Below are positions 50,633 through 58,586 of a stretch of 64,000 nt of DNA, piece after piece; within the stretch, counting starts at the first letter, position 1, and each line of letters opens with the position of its first letter. Source of the stretch: Alphaproteobacteria bacterium (lineage in GTDB: Bacteria; Pseudomonadota; Alphaproteobacteria; Ferrovibrionales; Ferrovibrionaceae). The notes beneath the pieces were generated by a model, which saw nothing but the letters and a program-made list of their open reading frames with translations, was not told where the DNA came from and searched no databases. Position numbers and translations under genes: made by a program. Location of the stretch: positions 124,001 to 188,000 of the forward strand of contig JAFKFH010000008.1 in NCBI GenBank assembly GCA_017307375.1, read 5' to 3'.

Positions 50633-51001
50633 GTGATCATCCATGGCAGCTGCCATTGCGGCGCGACGAAATTCGAACTGAACGAGGCGCCGGTCGGGCT
50701 GACGCGCTGCACCTGCAGCTTCTGCACCAAGCGCGGTGCCCTCTGGGCCTATTACCGCCCGGACCAGTTCCGCCTGAAGACCCCGATGGCCGATGTCGGC
50801 ACCTATGAATGGGGCGGTCGCACCGCCCGGCATCATTTCTGCCCGGGTTGCGGCTGCGGCACCTTCACCAGGGCGCCGGACTGGTCGACCGGGGAACCGG
50901 ACTACGACAATCCCCGGATCAGCATCAACGCCTGGCTGCTCGACGATTTCGACATCGAGCCGCTGCCGGTCATCGTGCTGGACGGCCGGAATCTCTGGTG
51001 A
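50633..51001 (+). CDS. GFA-family zinc protein
   Basis: A protein of 122 residues of the glutathione-dependent-formaldehyde-activating (GFA) family. It carries CHCGATKFEL, CTCSFCTKRG and FCPGCGCGTF, seven cysteines at the structural and catalytic zinc positions. The start is GTG 50633 after GAGGAGG; the overlapping ATG at 50631 runs straight into a stop. Many GFA relatives do not act on formaldehyde. If the upstream oxygenase is a demethylase, handling released formaldehyde would be a logical role, but this is inference. Confidence 0.85.
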   Translation: MIIHGSCHCGATKFELNEAPVGLTRCTCSFCTKRGALWAYYRPDQFRLKTPMADVGTYEWGGRTARHHFCPGCGCGTFTRAPDWSTGEPDYDNPRISINAWLLDDFDIEPLPVIVLDGRNLW

Positions 51002-51229
51002 GTTCGCAACACGCCGATGGTCTTTCAAATCGGGCGCGCCGAGCGCGGTTAAGACAATCATCAAAGCACGAAACGACACGTGATGACTGTCATACACAGT
51101 GGACAGGCGTCGGAAATCATCTATCCTCAATTGGTGTCGTAGACAGGTGCAACGAAGGGCCGGTATTGGCCTGGACGGAGTACAGCAGTAATCGCCGCAC
51201 AGGAAATCATTCGACGCTTGGGGGGTAGA

Positions 51230-53188
51230 ATGTTTTTGAGCAAGAGGAAAAAAGGGGCAATCCCAACAACAGCATCCAGGATTCTAACAACCGGTGCCGC
51301 AATACTGTTTGGAGTCGGTGTCGGTTTGACAGGCACTCCGGACGCGCAGGCAGATGGCATGTGCCGATGCAATGGCAACGCCTCGCCTTGGCGCGCCGCG
51401 ACCAAAGCAGACTGCGGGAAAAACGCCTGGCCAAACTGTCAACCGCAGTACGGGTACGACTTCGTTACGGATGGGGTTGCGGGTACCTCCAGTTCGACAG
51501 AAGCAACTCCAGTCTCGGCAAAATTGACTGTGCCATTGTCGGCTGAAGCACAATTTGGACTTCGTGATTTGCCGGCGGTTCAATTGCTCGACGTAGATGA
51601 AGCCAATTCGAAATCCACCTTCTACTGGCCATTATTGGTTAGAACTGTGTATTCAAAAACAACAAATGCAACTTCAGAGGAGGGAAATTATTACAGAATA
51701 CGCGCAGAATTGCGAGATATAGCCGGCCGACCGATCGAAGAAGCAGCAAAGGCGAGTATAATTGAGCAGTTATTGATGGGCTCTATAAGTGATTACATAT
51801 ATGATAGTACAGACCAAATTTCCCTTCCAATGATAATAAATGAATCCCCCATCGCGTCACTCTTCGATGTGACACAGCATCAGGTCAAATTCGGTGGGTC
51901 ACAGGAAATATCAAAAAACAGGAATATCAGGCCTTGGGAAAAAATAACAAATAATACTTCGGTCAGATTTACTCTTGCGCCAGTACGGGTGAAGACTACA
52001 GAACTTAATGCAATAGAAACACTCGGCAAGCTTGCCCGCACTGCGGCGCAAATGAGCCTGCTGACGGGGCCAGTCGCCATAGCGGCATCGGGCATTAGCA
52101 ACGAAGATTTGAGAATAACTAAAGATACGGTCAACAAACTCGTCAACGATCAGAATGTCGGAAACAATAAATATAGCGATGCAATTCCACTGGAATGGCT
52201 ACAAAAACTTAAGGAAATACAGATTATAATGGTCGATAAAAAGAACAAAACTATTGTCGTTTCAGCAATAATACCGGAATTCGGCGAATCCGCACTGACA
52301 GCAAAAAAAGCAAATCTATACAATAGTGAACCTTTCCTGACCTTAAATCTGGTGGAAAATTCATCCACGCCCACTCCAGGCGTCAGCTCAGTCTCGTACA
52401 CGTACGAAACTTTCTACAGGGAGAGAAGGCCGGGAGAGAGTGACGATTCAAGAATAGCGTTTCTCCAAGAAACTGCTCCGTCATCGACAAATCAGTCTGC
52501 GGTCGTTCAGAAAATATGCCAGAGAGCGGATAGTCGGTTCTTCACCGATGCGGATCTCAACAAACTCGATTCGCGCCGATTGATTTGGGAAATGCTGACC
52601 AAAACAAGTGCATACCAGTACGGTTTCGCCCCCAACCAGGGACCGGAGAACGTACTTTGCATCACCGAAGATATGGTTTCCACATTCAAGGATGAACTTA
52701 ATCTTCCTTGGTCTTGGCCATCCGATCGCAAGAATACCGAAAAAACAAAAAATTCGGCGTTGGTTTTTGCCAACATACTCAAGAGAAAATCGGATGAAAG
52801 TAGCGTCGCAAATATTCCATTCAGGCTATTCTTCAGCGAAGATACCGGGCTCCAAATCAGGGCAGGTAACGAAAATAGACCGGCAGGAACGAGTTTCAAT
52901 ACCAACTATCCTTTGATTGCGCTAGAATCCGTTCCGAAAATCAGCATTGCGGGTGACTATTGCTATCAAGACGAAGACGGCCGTCAACTGCCGACCTCGT
53001 CGATCCGAATGAAGATTGTCTCCGATAATAAATGTTATGAGCTGAGATTGTATTCCACTCGTCGTGCCGAAACCACACTCCTTAGCGGCGAGACGGGCAT
53101 ACGATTCGACGGTAGCGAAATTTCGAGCCTGGCGCGTGGTCAGCGGCCGCAGGGCTGCACCAGGGCAACCCATAAGATCTGCCTTTGA
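51230..53188 (+). CDS. Large exported protein of unknown function
   Basis: I recognise no domain in this 652-residue protein. The N-terminus is a signal peptide: basic KRKKGAIPTTASR, hydrophobic ILTTGAAILFGVGVGL, and a likely cut after DAQA (residue 41). A cysteine cluster follows at once (Cys45, 47, 62 and 70), with more cysteines near the C-terminus, so disulfides in the periplasm or outside the cell are likely. A hydrophobic stretch MSLLTGPVAIAASGI lies near residue 270. The rest is rich in Asn, Lys, Ser, Thr and Ile with AT-rich codons: in 52141-52200 only 25 of 60 bases are G or C, far below the neighbours. ATG 51230 follows GGGGGG by 5 bases. The gene looks horizontally acquired. A caspase gene follows after 226 bases. 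Confidence 0.75.
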   Translation: MFLSKRKKGAIPTTASRILTTGAAILFGVGVGLTGTPDAQADGMCRCNGNASPWRAATKADCGKNAWPNCQPQYGYDFVTDGVAGTSSSTEATPVSAKLTVPLSAEAQFGLRDLPAVQLLDVDEANSKSTFYWPLLVRTVYSKTTNATSEEGNYYRIRAELRDIAGRPIEEAAKASIIEQLLMGSISDYIYDSTDQISLPMIINESPIASLFDVTQHQVKFGGSQEISKNRNIRPWEKITNNTSVRFTLAPVRVKTTELNAIETLGKLARTAAQMSLLTGPVAIAASGISNEDLRITKDTVNKLVNDQNVGNNKYSDAIPLEWLQKLKEIQIIMVDKKNKTIVVSAIIPEFGESALTAKKANLYNSEPFLTLNLVENSSTPTPGVSSVSYTYETFYRERRPGESDDSRIAFLQETAPSSTNQSAVVQKICQRADSRFFTDADLNKLDSRRLIWEMLTKTSAYQYGFAPNQGPENVLCITEDMVSTFKDELNLPWSWPSDRKNTEKTKNSALVFANILKRKSDESSVANIPFRLFFSEDTGLQIRAGNENRPAGTSFNTNYPLIALESVPKISIAGDYCYQDEDGRQLPTSSIRMKIVSDNKCYELRLYSTRRAETTLLSGETGIRFDGSEISSLARGQRPQGCTRATHKICL

Positions 53189-53414
53189 CATGGTCGTGGA
53201 CGGGTAGGTTGGTGAGGGTCCATCGACATATCCGCCCACGGAAACTGCCATGAGCAGCGAAATACATGTCCAGCGGACATATCGAGACTGCAGCACGAAC
53301 AATAAAATACAGTTTCTTAAATAATCCGTAGCAACACGGCCTGAGCCTTCTTTCGCGTTTTGTAGGAGAGCACAACTCTAATTTACATTATTGTCATGAA
53401 GAAAGGACACGCAA

Positions 53415-54800
53415 ATGCGCTTCTTGTATCTCCTTTTGGTCGCGGCGTGCTTCTACCTCCTGAGCGGCGCCACCGCTAGTGCGCGGCAATGCGGTGAAAT
53501 AGGGGAAAGTAAGCCCTTAACGATACCGGTAAAATACGAAAACTCCACTTCGGATGAGATCTTATACACCGGCAGTTACGCGCTCATACTGTCGGCAAGC
53601 AATTATGCTAGCCCTTGGTCTGTGCTGGAAGAAGTCGCCACTGAGGCTGACGACATTGCTAATGTTCTGGTATCTCAAGGATTTCGCGTGCATGTATTCT
53701 GCGATCCAACCGCATCCGGCAAAGGAAGTTTAGCAGAGGTTCAGAATTTCGTTACCCGATATGGTGTCGGAAAAAACAGAATCCTGATTGTGATGTCCGG
53801 GCATGGATGGGTCTATCAGCCGACACGGTCGGGATATTTTGCTGCAATAGACAGCCCAGGAGAAGGTGACAAGGCACGTGCCTGGGGCCTCTCGTCCGAC
53901 GCGATCATCCAGACCGTCAAAGACTCCAAGGCCCTGCATACGCTCGTAATCGTGGACGCGTGTTATTCGGCCGCAATTTTTACGCAAAAATCGACTACGG
54001 AGATCAAGGGCGCCAGCAGCCTCGTGGACTTCGAAGATCTCAAGCGACCTACGCGGCAGTTCATCACCGCCGGCCGCGAAAATGAAAGAACACCTAGCCC
54101 GAGCATCTTCTCGCCGGCGTTCATTCTTGGCATTTCCGGTTATGCCGACCTGAATAACGATGGAGTCGTGCGGGCATCGGAACTGGGCATCTGGTTACGC
54201 GATAAAGTCGCAAATAATACTGATAGGCAAACAAGCCCGTTGATGGGCTTCATACCGTCGGAAAAAGACCGCCGGGGCAATCCGGTTATGGTAATGGACG
54301 GCGGTGACTTTATTTTCAAATATGCTGACAGACCACAACACGAAATATTCGAAAATATCCGAAGCAGAGGGAAAATTTACCTGCAGAATCTGAATGAACC
54401 CATTGAAATAGTTACAAATACCTGGCCGGACAAGCGCTACAAGGTTACATACTATGAAAAACAGGGAGATCATGGGCTCGTAAAGGAGGCTCTGGAGAGT
54501 TCGAAAATCCCCTTCCTGGCAACAGCATCATTCCTCGATACGAACCGGCCCACCAATGGTCTCGCCTGCCATCCCGACGCCCCGCCGGAAGTCGTCAAGG
54601 CCGCCGCCAAGGCCCTGATCGAAGGCGGCGTCAAACTGCGCATCATCGATCACGCGACCAAGAATTTGCAGGCTCGCCGCTACGACGTGCAAGCTTTGCA
54701 TTTCGCCGCGCTTGCGACACCGGCATATCGTGACCTCACCATTGATGATCTCGATAGGTTCGACCGGTGTCCCCTCGAGTTCGCCTTCAAGCGACTCTAG
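53415..54800 (+). CDS. Exported caspase-fold (peptidase C14) protease with EF-hand
   Basis: A caspase-like protease of 461 residues. A signal peptide (MRFLYLLLVAACFYLLSG) leads, so it acts outside the cytoplasm. The p20-like core is recognisable: ALILSASNYA, then the catalytic histidine in VMSGHGW (His130) and the catalytic cysteine in IVDACYS (Cys183). Residues 245-256 (DLNNDGVVRASE) match a Ca2+-binding EF-hand loop, in line with the calcium control of many metacaspases. The C-terminal third (about residues 310-461) has no recognised domain. ATG 53415 follows AAGGAC. The 5' part is AT-rich, the 3' end returns to high GC. It is 15 bases upstream of the CHAP gene, so the two form an operon. 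Confidence 0.82.
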   Translation: MRFLYLLLVAACFYLLSGATASARQCGEIGESKPLTIPVKYENSTSDEILYTGSYALILSASNYASPWSVLEEVATEADDIANVLVSQGFRVHVFCDPTASGKGSLAEVQNFVTRYGVGKNRILIVMSGHGWVYQPTRSGYFAAIDSPGEGDKARAWGLSSDAIIQTVKDSKALHTLVIVDACYSAAIFTQKSTTEIKGASSLVDFEDLKRPTRQFITAGRENERTPSPSIFSPAFILGISGYADLNNDGVVRASELGIWLRDKVANNTDRQTSPLMGFIPSEKDRRGNPVMVMDGGDFIFKYADRPQHEIFENIRSRGKIYLQNLNEPIEIVTNTWPDKRYKVTYYEKQGDHGLVKEALESSKIPFLATASFLDTNRPTNGLACHPDAPPEVVKAAAKALIEGGVKLRIIDHATKNLQARRYDVQALHFAALATPAYRDLTIDDLDRFDRCPLEFAFKRL

Positions 54801-54815
54801 AAAGGATATCTCATC

Positions 54816-55631
54816 ATGCTCAACCGGCGGACCTTGATGCAAATCGCGACAACCGGGGCGGCCGTCACGGCCTTGCCTCCCCTGGTCGTCGCACAGCAAA
54901 CCGACGCGACGGATACTACGCCGGATCCCTATGACAAGGTAATCAACGTGGTCCAGTTCGGCGATCCAAACTTGCCGCGCGAAACGCTCGTGTATAACCC
55001 CGTTCGCATCATGAACGCGGTCAACGGCGTACAGAAGGCATCCTTCGAACCCCGAATCAGGGACATCCGGGCGAGGTTGGTTGCCGAATGCGCCGAGCAT
55101 GTTGGGGAAAACCGACAAAACAACCGCGCGGAGATATCGGAATATTTAGGTTTGTTCAATCTGCCATTCAATTCGAACGGCACCAACGTTCCCTTCTGCG
55201 CCGCAGGCATTTCGTATTTTGCCGTAAAACTCTATGCGCGACAGAAAGGCATCGGCGAATATTCGACGGTGGCCCTCAGGAGTTTTTTGTCGGATGTCGA
55301 TCGCCAACATTTCTATCCGTCCCCGTCGGTCGCCGACATGAAGAATGTCGCCCTCGGCAAGAGACGTTGGTTGGCGAGAGCCGAGGCTATCGGCAATCAA
55401 GCACCGAGAGCGGGCTGGTTGGTCGTCTACAATTGGGGCGGGACGGGAGTGCCCAATCACGTCGGCCTGGTGGAAAGCGTGCAAGGGAATCAACTTCGAA
55501 CGATCGAGTTCAACACCTCGGTGACGACAGGCGGCAGCAATACCGACGGTGGGCATGTGGCACGACGGACGCGGCCGCTGGACAGCAAGGTCGAAGGCTT
55601 CATTCTTCCAGAGCTGGAGCGGTTGGCCTGA
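54816..55631 (+). CDS. Tat-exported CHAP-domain cysteine hydrolase
   Basis: A protein of 271 residues with a twin-arginine-type leader (NRRTLMQIATTGAAVTA, cut near VVAQQ). The C-terminal half is a CHAP/NlpC-like fold: nucleophile Cys128 in NVPFCAAGISYF, histidine in VPNHVGLVES (His215) and Asn233 in IEFNTS, with GGHVARRTR at the end as in CHAP amidases/endopeptidases. The segment RAGWLVVYNWGG is the usual strand before the histidine. Such enzymes cut peptidoglycan peptides or glutathionylspermidine-like amides. ATG 54816 has AAAGGAT upstream. Co-transcribed with the caspase gene, so it may be its partner or substrate. Confidence 0.78.
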   Translation: MLNRRTLMQIATTGAAVTALPPLVVAQQTDATDTTPDPYDKVINVVQFGDPNLPRETLVYNPVRIMNAVNGVQKASFEPRIRDIRARLVAECAEHVGENRQNNRAEISEYLGLFNLPFNSNGTNVPFCAAGISYFAVKLYARQKGIGEYSTVALRSFLSDVDRQHFYPSPSVADMKNVALGKRRWLARAEAIGNQAPRAGWLVVYNWGGTGVPNHVGLVESVQGNQLRTIEFNTSVTTGGSNTDGGHVARRTRPLDSKVEGFILPELERLA

Positions 55632-55951
55632 TGCCATCATCCGCTTGACTGAGCATCCGCGTCGGAGGTTCGGCCGGGCTGCCGGCTGCAGGTAACGCTC
55701 CTCGACAGCAGGGCCAGCGACTAGGCGCGGGTGATCGTGGGATAGGCGACAATGCCCCCATGATAGGCCAGCAGGCAGGCTCGCCGGTCGCGCATCGCGT
55801 CGCCTGCCGCTCCGCCATGCTGGTCGTCGCTCGCATTAACTCTTCGGTCTCCGCGCTCTCCGCCCAGCCGCCCGGCTGACAAGAACCTGATTGTCAGGTT
55901 GTAGGATGATATGTATGTTTGGTCATCTGCCACGCCGGGAGACCAGCCCGC
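55632..55951. other. Gap of 320 bases between CHAP gene and FAD oxidase
   Basis: This stretch has no convincing gene. GC is high again, which marks the right edge of the AT-rich island. A minus-strand frame ends at 55721 with the residues AYHGGIVAYPTITRA, which may be a remnant of an older gene, but it has no support upstream. The only clear signal is the operator-like dyad at 55876-55900. Confidence 0.6.
55876..55900. promoter_or_regulatory. Overlapping inverted repeats before the FAD oxidase operon
   Basis: AACCTGA-TTG-TCAGGTT (55884-55900) is a perfect 7-bp inverted repeat, and CTGACAA (55876-55882) also pairs with TTGTCAG (55891-55897). This is 52-76 bases before the oxidase ATG. The operon encodes its own FCD-GntR regulator, which probably binds here and controls itself. 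Confidence 0.6.
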
Positions 55952-57385
55952 ATGGGTCCTTCCACCGCCAGCCTCGACGACTTCCGGGCCATTCTGGGTC
56001 CCGCCGGGGTGCTGGCCGGCACGGAGGCGGGCGACCGTTACCTGCGCGACTGGGCCGGCGACTACCGGGGCCGGGCGCTGGCAGTGCTGCGTCCGAAGTC
56101 GGTGGCCGAGGTACAGGCGGTCATGTGTCTCTGCCGCGACCGGCAATTGCCGGTCATGCCGATCGGCGGCAATACCGGTCTCGTGGCCGGTGCGGTCGTC
56201 CGTCGGGACGATACGGCAACGCCCGTGATCCTCTCGCTGGAACGGCTGAACCGCATCCGCGAGGTCAACCCGGTCGATTTCACCCTTCGCGCCGATGCCG
56301 GGTGCATCCTGCAGACTTTGAAGGAAGCGGCGGAGGCAGTCGATTGCCTGCTGCCGCTGTCGCTCGGCGCGCAAGGGTCGTGCCAGGTCGGCGGCAATGC
56401 CGCCACCAATGCCGGCGGCGTCAATGTGCTGCGCTACGGCATGGCCCGCGACCTGATCCTGGGGCTTGAAGTGGTGCTGCCCGATGGGACGCTCTGGTCC
56501 GGCATGTCCGGCCTGCGCAAGGACAACCGCGGTTACGACCTGAAGCAGCTGTTCATCGGCTCGGAAGGTACGCTCGGCATCATCACCGGGGTCGAGATGA
56601 AGCTGGTGCCGCGGCCGGCGCGGATCGAGACCGCCTATCTCGGCCTCGCCTCCTTCGCCGACGCCATCACCCTGCTCGCCCGTGCCCGCCATGGCTGCGC
56701 CGACCTGATGACGGCCTTCGAAGTCATCGGCGCGGAATGCATTCCCTATGCCCGGTCGGCCCATCCCGACCTGGCCTTGCCGGTGACGGCACCGGTTCAC
56801 GTGCTGATCGAAGTTTCATGCAGCGGCGCGCTGGACCTGCGATCGATGGTCGAGTCATTCCTGGCCGAGGCGATGGAAGCGGGTCTGGTCGGTGAGGCGG
56901 TGCTGGCCGCAAGCGAAGCGCAGGCCCGCGCCTTCTGGCGCATCCGCGAAGGCCTGGTCGAGGGCCAGATGCGCAGCGGCTATCACATGCGTACCGACCT
57001 GTCGGTGCGGCCGTCGCGCATCCCGGCGCTGGTCGACGCCGCCCGCGGCTACCTCGCCGCCAACCACCCGGACTGGACCGCCCAGGCCTATGGCCATGCC
57101 GGCGACGGCAACCTGCATTTCAACGCGATGCCGCCCGCGACTCTCGATGAAGCCGCGGCCCGCGCGACGGGCCTCGCCATCGAGACGGCGTTGTTCGCTA
57201 TCGTCACCGAGGCCGGCGGCTCGATCAGCGCCGAGCACGGCATCGGCCGCACCCGCCGCGACCGGTTCTGGACCGGGCTGGCGCCGGTCGACAAACGGAT
57301 GTTCGTTGCGATCAAGACCGGCCTCGATCCCGACGGCCTGATGAATCCGGGCTGCGTGATACCGCGCGAGGAGATGACCGCATGA
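55952..57385 (+). CDS. FAD-linked oxidase (GlcD / D-2-hydroxyacid dehydrogenase type)
   Basis: A PCMH-type flavoprotein of 477 residues. The FAD site is MPIGGNTGLVAGAV followed by GSCQVGGNAATNAGGVN, and the C-terminal cap has GHAGDGNLHFN and SAEHGIGRTRRD, the hallmarks of D-lactate/D-2-hydroxyglutarate dehydrogenase-like proteins. ATG 55952 (MGPSTAS) follows GGGAG by 10 bases. It overlaps the GntR start by four bases. It would oxidise a 2-hydroxy acid made or taken up by this operon. Confidence 0.88.
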   Translation: MGPSTASLDDFRAILGPAGVLAGTEAGDRYLRDWAGDYRGRALAVLRPKSVAEVQAVMCLCRDRQLPVMPIGGNTGLVAGAVVRRDDTATPVILSLERLNRIREVNPVDFTLRADAGCILQTLKEAAEAVDCLLPLSLGAQGSCQVGGNAATNAGGVNVLRYGMARDLILGLEVVLPDGTLWSGMSGLRKDNRGYDLKQLFIGSEGTLGIITGVEMKLVPRPARIETAYLGLASFADAITLLARARHGCADLMTAFEVIGAECIPYARSAHPDLALPVTAPVHVLIEVSCSGALDLRSMVESFLAEAMEAGLVGEAVLAASEAQARAFWRIREGLVEGQMRSGYHMRTDLSVRPSRIPALVDAARGYLAANHPDWTAQAYGHAGDGNLHFNAMPPATLDEAAARATGLAIETALFAIVTEAGGSISAEHGIGRTRRDRFWTGLAPVDKRMFVAIKTGLDPDGLMNPGCVIPREEMTA

Positions 57386-58110
57386 AACGCCGCTCGCCGA
57401 TGATCGGAACGGTGGAAGCCCTGCCCCATCGCGTCGCCGCGCTGCTGAGCCGCGAGATCGAGCACGGCGACCTCAACCCGGGCAGCCGCCTGCCGACCGA
57501 GCAGCAGTTGTCGGAGAAGTTCGGGGTCAGCCGCAACGTCGTCCGCGAGGCGATCGCCCAGTTGCGCGCCGATGGCCTGGTCGAGGCACGCCAGGGGGTC
57601 GGCGCCTTCGTGCTGGGGCCCGAACAGCGGGCCGCGATCCGCATCGATGCCGAGGGGCTGAAGGCTGCCGGCAACATGGAGCGGCTGTTCGAGCTGCGCT
57701 GCATCCTGGAGGCCGAGGCGGCGGCACTTGCCGCCGAGCGGCGCGGCCAGGACAACCTCGATGCCATCAAGGCGGCGCTGGACCGGATGAGCGGCGAGGA
57801 ACGCTGGGAAGAGGGGTCGATCGACGCCGATCTGGTATTCCATCGCGAAATCGCGCTGGCCACCGGCAACGGCTATATCCACACCTTCATTTCCTTCGTC
57901 TGCGAACAGATCCGGCGCTCGATCCACTACGCCCGGCTGACCAACCCGCTGCACGATCTCGTCGAGGTCAATGTCGGCGAACATGTCCGCATCTACGAAG
58001 CGCTGGTCGCGGGCGATGCCGAGGCGGCGGGCGCGGCGATGCGCGCCCATATCGTCGGTGCGGCCGGACGCGTCGGCGTCATCCTGCCATCGGCCCGCAA
58101 GAAGGATTGA
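57382..58110 (+). CDS. FCD-GntR transcriptional regulator
   Basis: A FadR/FCD GntR regulator of 242 residues. The DNA-binding domain has LPTEQQLSEKFGVSRNVVREAIAQLRADGLVEARQGVGAFV, and the FCD domain holds LVFHREIALATGNGYI and conserved His residues. It is embedded between the oxidase and the VOC gene in the same direction, so it is transcribed with its likely targets. The upstream dyad at 55884 is a candidate operator. Confidence 0.9.
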   Translation: MKRRSPMIGTVEALPHRVAALLSREIEHGDLNPGSRLPTEQQLSEKFGVSRNVVREAIAQLRADGLVEARQGVGAFVLGPEQRAAIRIDAEGLKAAGNMERLFELRCILEAEAAALAAERRGQDNLDAIKAALDRMSGEERWEEGSIDADLVFHREIALATGNGYIHTFISFVCEQIRRSIHYARLTNPLHDLVEVNVGEHVRIYEALVAGDAEAAGAAMRAHIVGAAGRVGVILPSARKKD

Positions 58111-58114
58111 ACCG

Positions 58115-58564
58115 ATGCCGCTCGGGCGCCTGCACCCCATTTCCGATGTCTGCCTGCTGGTCGAGGATATCGAGCGCACCGTCGCCTTCTATACCGGCAA
58201 GCTCGATTTCACCCTGCGCCGCCGGGCCGAGGGTTTCGCCGATTTCCATGGCGCAGGGGTGACGCTTGCCGCCTGGGAACTCGATCACATCGCGCAGCAT
58301 ACCGGCGTCTCCGGGCGGCGCGGGCCGCGTGGCGCGCACAAGGTCTGTGTCGCCGTCCAGTTGCCCGAGCCGGCCGAGGTCGACCGGTTGTTTGCCGAGC
58401 TTTCGCGCCGCGGCGTGCCGTTCCAGGGTCCGCCGGCCGACTATGTATGGAACGCGCGCTGCGCCTATTTCACCGATCCCGACGACACGCTGTGGGAACT
58501 CTACGCCTGGCTCGACGGCGGCCCGGGCGACTATCACGACGAACGGCCGTCACACGCAGAATAA
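58115..58564 (+). CDS. VOC-superfamily protein (glyoxalase/dioxygenase fold)
   Basis: A protein of 149 residues with one vicinal-oxygen-chelate fold made of two modules. ISDVCLLVEDIERTVAFYTGKL opens the first, and YFTDPDDTLWELYAW carries the C-terminal metal-ligand Glu. The typical first His ligand is replaced in DVCLLV, so metal binding is uncertain. It starts 4 bases after the GntR stop. It may process an intermediate of the operon's pathway. Confidence 0.82.
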   Translation: MPLGRLHPISDVCLLVEDIERTVAFYTGKLDFTLRRRAEGFADFHGAGVTLAAWELDHIAQHTGVSGRRGPRGAHKVCVAVQLPEPAEVDRLFAELSRRGVPFQGPPADYVWNARCAYFTDPDDTLWELYAWLDGGPGDYHDERPSHAE

Positions 58565-58586
58565 ACGAACGACACGGGGGCTTCAC

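Noticed and set aside
51127-51405. Minus-strand frame of 92 codons ahead of the unknown exported protein
   Set aside because: It overlaps the signal-peptide region of the 652-residue gene, which has a good ribosome-binding site; no independent support.
53082-53375. Minus-strand frame of 97 codons between the large protein and the caspase
   Set aside because: It overlaps the end of the large gene and lacks a clear ribosome-binding site or motif. A small immunity-type gene here would be attractive but cannot be supported.
53415-54800. Caspase as part of a type III CRISPR or gasdermin defence system
   Set aside because: The protein has an export signal, and no CRISPR array, CARF, TPR-Cas or gasdermin-like gene is nearby.
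55721-55792. Short minus-strand tail ending in AYPTITRA as a pseudogene
   Set aside because: Only about 24 residues read well and no upstream homology is visible, so it is mentioned only in the gap description.
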